A stretch of DNA of 64,000 bases from Candidatus Bathyarchaeia archaeon (GTDB lineage Archaea > Thermoproteota > Bathyarchaeia > 40CM-2-53-6 > CALIRQ01), in the NCBI GenBank assembly GCA_038843675.1, contig JAWBRV010000003.1, positions 68,908 to 132,907 on the forward strand, read 5' to 3'. The notes beneath the pieces were generated by a model. The model was not told the origin of the DNA, did not search any database, and saw only the letters and a list, made by a program, of their open reading frames with translations. The position numbers and the translations under genes are program-made. Within the stretch, counting starts at the first letter, position 1. Each line of letters opens with the position of its first letter. This document shows, in pieces, positions 58,484 to 64,000 of the stretch.

Positions 58484-59719
58484 TTGGTGACGAAGATCAC
58501 AATGCCGAAGTTCGGCTGGACCATGACCGAGGGCAAAATAATTAGATGGCTCAAGAAGGAGGGGGATATGGTCAAGAAGGGGGAGCCTCTCTTCGAGATC
58601 GAGACCGAGAAAATGGAAACTGAGGTCGAGGCCGTGGCATCCGGAATCCTCAAGAAGATATTGGCGCCGGAGGGATCGGTGGTGGAAGTCGCGAAGCCCG
58701 TCGCCATACTTTGCGATCCCGGGGAGGAGCTCCCTCCGCTTGAGGAGTTGCTGGAGGAAGCTCCGGCGCCTGAGGCGGCTCCTAAGGCCGAAGCGGCCGC
58801 GGCTCCGGCTGAGAGGCCCGCCAAGCCCGTTAGGGCATCGCCCTTGGCCAAGAAGATCGCCTCGGAGCACGGCATAGACCTATCGCAATTGGAGGGGACG
58901 GGCCCGGGCGGGCTGATAGTGAAGGAGGACGTCTTGAAGGCCATCGAAGCCAAGAAGGCCGCGGCCAAGCCCATCGTCGTGGAAAAGCCGGTTGAGGCGA
59001 AGCCCCCGGAGGTCCCGGAGTTCCCAAAGGTGGGCAAGGTAATACCATTGGAGGGCATGAGGAAGGCCATAGCCGATAGATTATCCCTCTCCGCTAGGAC
59101 GGCCGTTAGGGTGACCCTAACGGCCGAGGTCGATATGACGGAAGCCATGAGGTTCAGGGATCAACTCATGGAGGAGGTGGAGCGCCGATCCAAGGTAAGG
59201 CTCTCTCTCACGCATATGGCCATAAAGGCCGCGGCGAAGGCCTTGGAGAGGCATCCGATCATAAATTCCCTCCTGATCGGGGATGAGATACGCATCATGG
59301 AGGATATAAACGTGGGCTTCGCCGTTGCCCTCGAGGATGGGTTGATAGTCCCGGTGGTTCGGAACGCCAACAAGAAGTCTTTGTTCGAGATCGCATCGGA
59401 GGTGAACGGGCTCGCGGAGAGGGCGAGGAGGCGCGAGCTATCCCCATCTGACGTCGCCGACGGGACCTTCACCATAACCAACTTGGGCATGTATGGCGTA
59501 GATAGCTTCACTCCGGTTATCAACCCCCCCCAAACCGCGATACTCGGGATAGGGAGGGTCGCCCAGAGGCCCTCCGTGGTGGATGGGAGAATTGAGCCGC
59601 GTTGGATGGCCCTCCTCAGCTTGGCCTTCGATCATAGGGCTTACGATGGCGTTCCGGCCGCGCAATTCCTCCAAACGCTAAAGGGGATCCTCGAGAGGCC
59701 CTATGAGCTCCTCCTTTGA
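58484..59719 (+). CDS. 2-oxoacid dehydrogenase E2 component (dihydrolipoyl acyltransferase)
   Basis: A 411-residue E2 protein. The lipoyl domain (about 1-78) carries the modified Lys43 in ETEKMETEVEA. An Ala/Pro-rich linker leads to the peripheral subunit-binding domain (about 115-150, ASPLAKKIASEHGIDLSQLEGTGPGGLIVKEDVL). After a second linker the catalytic domain (about 185-411) follows, with SDVADGTFTITNLGMYGVDSF and the active-site FDHRAYDGVPAAQFL. Only one lipoyl domain is present. The start is TTG 58484 or GTG 58487 after GGGTGG. A lipoate ligase gene lies about 600 bases downstream; no E3 is seen. Confidence 0.95.
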   Translation: MVTKITMPKFGWTMTEGKIIRWLKKEGDMVKKGEPLFEIETEKMETEVEAVASGILKKILAPEGSVVEVAKPVAILCDPGEELPPLEELLEEAPAPEAAPKAEAAAAPAERPAKPVRASPLAKKIASEHGIDLSQLEGTGPGGLIVKEDVLKAIEAKKAAAKPIVVEKPVEAKPPEVPEFPKVGKVIPLEGMRKAIADRLSLSARTAVRVTLTAEVDMTEAMRFRDQLMEEVERRSKVRLSLTHMAIKAAAKALERHPIINSLLIGDEIRIMEDINVGFAVALEDGLIVPVVRNANKKSLFEIASEVNGLAERARRRELSPSDVADGTFTITNLGMYGVDSFTPVINPPQTAILGIGRVAQRPSVVDGRIEPRWMALLSLAFDHRAYDGVPAAQFLQTLKGILERPYELLL

Positions 59720-60306
59720 GGGGTCCCTTGGGCCATTTCCTTGGAGGCCCGGAACCTGAGGATTACGTCGGCGGCTATCCTTGCGGCCGAGGCGCATATG
59801 AGCGGACATTTCTCCCTCCCCCCGGCCCTCCTCCAAGCCTCCGCCTCCTCGGGCTTCTTGAGGTCGAAATGCCTCCCGAAGAGCCTCTCCTGAATCCCGT
59901 AGCAAAGGGTCGTCCCATGCTCTTCCTTGAACCTTTCGTAGATCTCTCGGCCGAGCGCCATGCACTCGTCATAAGCCTTGCGGTCATCGAGCCTATCGCT
60001 GCCAGCGGCTAACCCAGCGGCCATCAGCGCCCCAACCAAGGCGCCGCACGTCTCCCCCATGCGGGCGATTCCGCCCGATAGGGGGAAGCTGGCCCTTAGG
60101 GCTCCGCCATCCCCCAAGCCGAGGGTTTCTTGGAGCGCCGCCAGCGTGCATCGGCAACAGCCCATATAGGCCTTATCGTAATCGTGGGCCGCCTTGGCAG
60201 CCTTTTCGATCAATTCTCCATCGGAGGCCCCAGCGCAATCCATTCCGATCCCCAACCTCATTTGGATGGAGTCCTTTTTTATCAAATTTTCCAAAATCGA
60301 AATCAT
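59701..60306 (-). CDS. C_GCAxxG_C_C-family redox protein
   Basis: A 201-residue helical protein of the C_GCAxxG_C_C family, whose conserved cysteines suggest a redox or iron-sulfur role. Cysteines occur in the expected positions: YMGCCRCTLAALQ (about 48-60), ARMGETCGALVGALMAAG (about 82-99), TTLCYGIQERLFGR and CPLICASAARIAADVI. It converges with the E2 gene and overlaps it by 19 bases. No function is established for the family; genomic context here gives no clear reaction. Confidence 0.82.
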   Translation of the reverse strand: MISILENLIKKDSIQMRLGIGMDCAGASDGELIEKAAKAAHDYDKAYMGCCRCTLAALQETLGLGDGGALRASFPLSGGIARMGETCGALVGALMAAGLAAGSDRLDDRKAYDECMALGREIYERFKEEHGTTLCYGIQERLFGRHFDLKKPEEAEAWRRAGGREKCPLICASAARIAADVILRFRASKEMAQGTPQRRSS

Positions 60307-60329
60307 GGGGGGAGAGAACGCTGGAAGGG

Positions 60330-61115
60330 ATGGGATCCCTCAACGGCCCCAGAATACCATTCGGCATCTGGCGCTGGCGCCTGCTGGATTTGGAATCCGA
60401 GGATCCGGCAATGAACATGGCCTTGGAGGAGGCAATAGCGAGGGCCGTGGGGAGAGGGGTCTCGGTGAGCACTGTGAGGTTCTGGAGGAACGAAGGCGCG
60501 GTGGTCATAGGAAGGTTCCAGAGCGCGAGGCTTGAGGTCGACCTAGACGCTTGTAAGCGCTACGGCATAGAGGTGATCCGGAGGTTCACGGGCGGCGGCG
60601 CCGTATATCAGGACTTGGGCAACCTTAACTTCGCCATTTCCATACCATCCCATAACCTGCCCAAGGCCGGTTGGCTCCCCGCGCTCCCGCTCCTATCCTC
60701 GCCCGTGGTTTCGGCCTTGAGGTCCTTGGGCCTAGATGCGGAGCTATGCGGGATGAGGATAAGGATCGGCGGTAGGGCGAAGGTCTCCGGGTTGGCAGGA
60801 TGCCTCAGATGGGGGTGCGGTTTCCTCCATGGGACCCTTCTGGTCGATTGCGACCTCTCTAGGATGAGGGAATTGCTGATCGCGCCACAGGGGGCCTCAA
60901 ATTATGTCAGGAGCATTCCGGATGAGGTCGCGAACCTGAGCGATTTCCGGGATGGGATCGATATGGGGATTTTGAAAAGGGCCCTGCTGAGGTCCTTCGA
61001 GGAAGCCTTCGGCGGCCCCCCCACCTCAAGCGAACTTGATGGGTTTGAAGCCGAATTGGCGGATTCGCTATATGAGGGAAAATATTCAAATGATGAGTGG
61101 AACTTGAACCCTTAG
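60330..61115 (+). CDS. lplA: Lipoate-protein ligase A-like protein
   Basis: A 261-residue enzyme of the LplA family, which activates lipoate with ATP and attaches it to a Lys of E2. It shows PAMNMALEEAIARA, WRNEGAVVIGRFQSARLEVDLDACK, the lipoyl-AMP-binding VIRRFTGGGAVYQDLGNLNFAISIP, and the Lys region RIGGRAKVSGLAGCLRWG with FLHGTLLVDCDL. The separate LplB-type accessory domain is not seen. The gene starts at ATG 60330, divergent from the redox protein. Its place beside the E2 gene points to lipoylation of that protein. Confidence 0.92.
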   Translation: MGSLNGPRIPFGIWRWRLLDLESEDPAMNMALEEAIARAVGRGVSVSTVRFWRNEGAVVIGRFQSARLEVDLDACKRYGIEVIRRFTGGGAVYQDLGNLNFAISIPSHNLPKAGWLPALPLLSSPVVSALRSLGLDAELCGMRIRIGGRAKVSGLAGCLRWGCGFLHGTLLVDCDLSRMRELLIAPQGASNYVRSIPDEVANLSDFRDGIDMGILKRALLRSFEEAFGGPPTSSELDGFEAELADSLYEGKYSNDEWNLNP

Positions 61116-61188
61116 TGGCTTTTTAAAAACTCGATGCGGTTAAATTCAATCGCTTCGAAAAGCCGTCCGGGTCGAATGGGGGGAGGGG

Positions 61189-61824
61189 ATGGGCGTGGGC
61201 CGAATGCCGAACATCGCTTATCGTTGGCTAATCCCCAAGGTAGAGTCGGTCATGAAGAGCCCGCCGCGGACGATTGAGGGCAGCTCCAGCGTTCTGGAGG
61301 CCGTTAGGATTATGACGGATCTCGGCATAGGGAGCTTGATTGTAACGCGGCAGGGAAGGCCGATCGGCATATTCACCAGGCGCGATCTGATGAGGAGGGT
61401 CATAGAAAGGAGGCTGGATATAGAGCGCACGATGGTCGAAGAGGTGGCCTCCTCGCCTTTGATATCGATTGGCCCCGAGACAGATTTGGCCAGCGCCGTG
61501 GAGCTGATGAAGTCGAAGGGGATCTCGAGGCTGGCGGTGATGCGCGATGGGACCCTGCTCGGGATCTTGACTATGACCGACATAAGGTTGATGTTCCCCA
61601 AGGGCTATCTATCGCCTTGGATAATATTGAAGCGGTTCCTAGTGGATACGATCGCATATATCACCTTCTGGTCGGGCATATGGACCTTCGTGCAGATCTA
61701 CGTCCTCAAGCTAACGCTAGCCCAATACGTTGCCAACGCCGCCATAGGATCGATCCTAACGATGGCCTTCGGGGGCATATACGGCAGATATCTGGACGCC
61801 CTCAGGAGGAGGGCCGATGTTTGA
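61189..61824 (+). CDS. Tandem CBS-domain protein with AlaE-like membrane tail
   Basis: A 211-residue protein. The first 130 residues are two CBS domains (VMKSPPRTIEGSSSVLEAVRIM and EVASSPLISIGPETDLASAVEL), which sense adenine nucleotides or similar ligands. The C-terminal 70 residues contain two membrane helices, AYITFWSGIWTFVQIYVL and NAAIGSILTMAFGGIYGRYLD. Their pattern (VDT, FxxxxxLxxAQ, PYG-like IYGRY) recalls one half of AlaE-type L-alanine exporters. CBS-regulated membrane proteins of this kind are not common. The link with AlaE is by eye only. ATG 61189 follows GGGGAGGGG. Confidence 0.62.
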   Translation: MGVGRMPNIAYRWLIPKVESVMKSPPRTIEGSSSVLEAVRIMTDLGIGSLIVTRQGRPIGIFTRRDLMRRVIERRLDIERTMVEEVASSPLISIGPETDLASAVELMKSKGISRLAVMRDGTLLGILTMTDIRLMFPKGYLSPWIILKRFLVDTIAYITFWSGIWTFVQIYVLKLTLAQYVANAAIGSILTMAFGGIYGRYLDALRRRADV

Positions 61825-61923
61825 GCTGAGCTAGACGCCCCTTTATTCCATGCGCGAGGAGGCCAGCTTTTTATTCGGCTTCTGGGTTGATTTGATGGAT
61901 TTGAGGTTTAAGGCCCCGCCTTA

Positions 61924-62350
61924 ATGGGGCATAGAACCGGTGGATCCCTCCCATCGGATATTGGGCCTTTTGGATTATTTTCGTGCTTTGGTCAGCCTCG
62001 GGGTTGGCTTATTGGTCCTTATGGCCGGATCCCAATTGGGATATCGTTGATAATCCCAATCGAGCAAGGGTGGTTCCTGCTCTGGATAGGATCGGTATTC
62101 ATACCGCTGTTCGGGGTCGTCATCGCGGACAACATCATCCAAGGGGGCAAGTACGATATGGCGGAGCTCTATAAGGTCGGTGGGAAGCATTGGTACTTCA
62201 AAGGGGCGAACCCGATGGCGATAGCCAGCTGGGGGCCGAGCGTCGCCATTATTACTTAATGATCAGCCAGCTCCCGAGCCTAAGGGCCTCGATCCCGAGC
62301 CTCCTCGCGAATAGCGCTATATATTTGTCCCTCGCGAAATTATTTGGGGG
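61924..62350 (+). pseudogene. Decayed NCS1-type (cytosine/purine/HMP) permease, C-terminal remnant
   Basis: Frame 1 reads the end of an NCS1 permease: GWFLLWIGSVFIPLFGVVIAD, NIIQGGKYDMAELY and HWYFKGANPMAIASWGPSVA, then a stop at 62257. A second frame continues with [25 protein letters not shown], the usual family ending. The gene thus has a frameshift here, and the first part (about 300 residues) is missing. NCS1 members carry hydroxymethylpyrimidine or cytosine. The position just before thiDN suggests a lost thiamine-precursor uptake system. It contains the TATA element (62318-62325) for thiDN. Confidence 0.7.
62318..62325 (+). promoter_or_regulatory. TATA element of thiDN, inside the permease relic
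   Basis: TATATATT within GCTATATATTTG lies about 40 bases before the ATG at 62360. The leader includes GGGGGG at 62345-62350 as ribosome site. Confidence 0.55.
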
Positions 62351-62359
62351 GCATAAATT

Positions 62360-63706
62360 ATGGTCGGCTCAATACCAAGGGCGTTGACCATCGCGGGCTC
62401 CGATTCCGGGGGCGGGGCCGGAATACAGGCCGATCTGAAGACCTTCGCGGCCTTGGGGGTCCATGGGATGAGCGCCATAACGGCCGTGACGGCCCAGAAC
62501 ACCGTGGGCGTGGCGGCGATCCAAGATATAGACCCGGAGGTCGTAAGGGCCCAGATAAGGGCCGTGGTGGAGGACATAGGGATAGATGCCGCGAAGACCG
62601 GGATGCTGCACACGCGCGAGGTCATAGCGCTGGTCGCCCAAGAGCTCTCGCGCGCAAATGTCCCGATCGTCGTCGATCCGGTCATGGTGGCGAAGAGCGG
62701 GGCTAGGCTCCTGAGGCCCGATGCGGTCGATGCCTTGGTGAGGGACCTATTGCCAATAAGCACCGTCGTGACCCCGAACGCGATGGAGGCCGGGGCGATA
62801 TCTGGGATCGAGGTAAGGGATTTGGAGGGCGCCAAAAGGGCCGCTGAGGCGATCGCCCGCCTCGGGCCCAAGGTCGTCGTCGTTAAGGGCGGGCATCTGG
62901 GCGGTGATAGGGCCATAGACGTGGTCTACGATGGGGATTTCCACCTCCTCGATGGGGAGATGATCGCCTCCAAGGCCACCCATGGGACCGGGTGCAGCTT
63001 CGCCTCGGCCATAGCGGCCGGATTGGCGAAGGGAAAGGAGCCCTTGGACGCCATCAAGGAGGCGAAGGAGTTCGTGGCCTACGCCATAAGGTTCGGCTTG
63101 GAGCTTGGGAAGGGTCATGGGCCCGTTAATCCAATGGCGATGCTCTTCAACGAGGCGGAGCGCTATTGGGTGATAAGGAGGTTGAGGGAGGCCATCGGCC
63201 TACTGGAGCGGAGCCCCATCGCCTCCAAGCTCGTCCCGGAGGTCCAAATGAACTTGGCCTTCGCGCTGCCGAACGCGGCCAGCCGAGGGGATGTGGCGGC
63301 GATACCGGGCAGGATAGTGAAGGTCGATGGGGGGGTCAAGGCATCATGCCCGCCCGAGTTCGGGGCATCGGGCCACGTCGCCAACACGGTTTTGGCCGCG
63401 ATGAAGTTCGATAGGGGCGTTAGGAGCGCGTTGAACATCAGATACTCGGAGAAGATCATAGAGGCGTGCCGCGAGCTCGGCTATGCCGTATCCCATTACG
63501 ATAGGGCCCTCGAGCCGCCCGAGGTTAAGATGAGGGAGGGTGGGACGACCGCTTGGGGGGCCGAATACGCGATAAGGAGCTTGGGGAGGGTGCCGGACGT
63601 CATATATCACAAGGGGGATTGGGGGAAGGAGCCGATGGTCACGTTGCTCGGGAGGGATCCGCTCGAAGTCGTGGAGAAGGCCTTGAGGCTGGCCCGGAGC
63701 CTATAG
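62360..63706 (+). CDS. Bifunctional HMP(-P) kinase / thiamine-phosphate synthase (ThiD-ThiN)
   Basis: A 448-residue fusion protein. Residues 1-260 are ThiD, the hydroxymethylpyrimidine phosphate kinase: [31 protein letters not shown] and the anion hole [18 protein letters not shown]. Residues from about 265 to 448 are Thi[56 protein letters not shown] and [14 protein letters not shown]. ThiN joins HMP diphosphate to the thiazole phosphate and replaces ThiE in many archaea. The ATG at 62360 has a GGGGGG site nine bases before it. The convergent thiC lies downstream. Confidence 0.95.
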   Translation: MVGSIPRALTIAGSDSGGGAGIQADLKTFAALGVHGMSAITAVTAQNTVGVAAIQDIDPEVVRAQIRAVVEDIGIDAAKTGMLHTREVIALVAQELSRANVPIVVDPVMVAKSGARLLRPDAVDALVRDLLPISTVVTPNAMEAGAISGIEVRDLEGAKRAAEAIARLGPKVVVVKGGHLGGDRAIDVVYDGDFHLLDGEMIASKATHGTGCSFASAIAAGLAKGKEPLDAIKEAKEFVAYAIRFGLELGKGHGPVNPMAMLFNEAERYWVIRRLREAIGLLERSPIASKLVPEVQMNLAFALPNAASRGDVAAIPGRIVKVDGGVKASCPPEFGASGHVANTVLAAMKFDRGVRSALNIRYSEKIIEACRELGYAVSHYDRALEPPEVKMREGGTTAWGAEYAIRSLGRVPDVIYHKGDWGKEPMVTLLGRDPLEVVEKALRLARSL

Positions 63707-63730
63707 CCCTCCGAGGCCCACCTTTTCCTT

Positions 63731-64000
63731 TCAATGCTCCGCGCGCACGTAGTCCTTGAGGATCTTTATGGCGCAATATTCCCCGCACATGGAGCAGGTC
63801 CCCTGCTCCCCCCGGGTCCTCGAGCTCCTCATCCTCTTGGCCCTCTCGGGATCGATGGCCAACTCTATCTGCTTGGCCCAATCCAAGTCCCGCCTAGCCT
63901 CCGAGATCCTTCGATCCCACTCGGCGAACTTCCCCATCCTAGCCAAATCAGCCGCATGCGCGGCGATCCTCGCCACCATGACGCCCTCCCTAACGTCCTC
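63731..64000 (-). CDS. thiC: Phosphomethylpyrimidine synthase ThiC, C-terminal part (5' end outside window)
   Basis: The last 89 codons or so of ThiC, which turns aminoimidazole ribotide into HMP phosphate through a radical SAM reaction. Visible are EDVREGVMVARIAAHAADLAR, which binds substrate, and the C-terminal cluster motif CSMCGEYCA (CxxCx4C type) followed by IKILKDYV. The gene runs off the window at base 64000. It converges with thiDN, so the pyrimidine and coupling steps are encoded back to back. I saw no TPP riboswitch in the window part. Confidence 0.95.
   Translation of the reverse strand, partial: EDVREGVMVARIAAHAADLARMGKFAEWDRRISEARRDLDWAKQIELAIDPERAKRMRSSRTRGEQGTCSMCGEYCAIKILKDYVRAEH

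Noticed and set aside
1-64000. CRISPR array, insertion sequence or integrated element
   Set aside because: No regularly spaced direct repeats, no transposase or integrase reading frame, and no long terminal inverted repeats were seen.

Overview
The window is archaeal chromosomal DNA. It carries a TATA-binding protein, RNA polymerase subunit K, the ribosome-recycling ATPase ABCE1, a KEOPS Cgi121 subunit, a TAN1-like THUMP protein, a dolichol-phosphate mannosyltransferase-like enzyme and an Ogg2 DNA glycosylase. Promoters are archaeal: A/T-rich TATA elements about 25-30 bases before leaderless or short-leader starts. The DNA is GC-rich with many AGG and ATA codons and many TTG or GTG starts. 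This fits a thermophilic member of the Thermoproteota (TACK) group. There is no rRNA, so I cannot name the lineage. Genes are dense, often overlapping by 1-11 bases in operons. I saw no tRNA, rRNA, CRISPR array or insertion sequence.

Region 1-7 kb holds the end of a VIT1-type metal transporter, an ArsR regulator/permease/redox-protein cassette with a shared palindrome, an ABC-2 exporter, a bacterial-type phosphofructokinase and an Ogg2 glycosylase. Region 7-9.3 kb is oxidative defence: a ferritin-like protein and a rubredoxin-flavodiiron protein pair. Region 9.3-15.2 kb is a four-gene ABC exporter operon ending in a large secreted repeat protein. Region 15-26 kb holds MoaA, a nuclease-like protein, an acetyltransferase, an ADP-forming acyl-CoA synthetase subunit, and a tightly coupled five-gene operon (indolepyruvate oxidoreductase A and B, an HMG-CoA synthase-like protein without its catalytic residues, thiolase, DUF35 protein). 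An AtuA/DUF4387 pair is divergent from it.

Region 26-32 kb is an information-processing block: rpoK, a zinc ribbon, ABCE1 with a tiny glutamate-rich ORF upstream, TsaC, a TAN1-like protein, Cgi121 and a phosphoribosyltransferase. Region 32.5-36.4 kb is a glycan or lipid-glycan cluster. Region 36.4-50.6 kb is mixed metabolism: a macro domain, three nitroreductases, an inositol-phosphatase-type enzyme, tandem cupins, the stomatin/NfeD pair, a TBP with a winged-helix-like extension, a PfkB kinase facing a nucleoside hydrolase, and two dehydrogenases.

Region 50.7-64 kb is a coherent catabolic and cofactor block: a sugar-nucleotide-type epimerase, a complete Liv-type ABC importer, a 2-oxoacid or acetoin dehydrogenase complex (E1 alpha, E1 beta, E2; no E3), a lipoate-protein ligase for the E2 lipoyl group, and ThiD-ThiN plus ThiC for thiamine phosphate, the precursor of the E1 cofactor. 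A decayed NCS1-type permease lies just before thiDN.

The signals I consider most worth following are the winged-helix-TBP fusion, the catalytically stripped HMG-CoA synthase paralogue inside the indolepyruvate oxidoreductase operon, the ABC ATPase with its own membrane domain, the poly-glutamate microprotein before ABCE1, the CBS-AlaE-like fusion and the permease relic at the thiamine locus.
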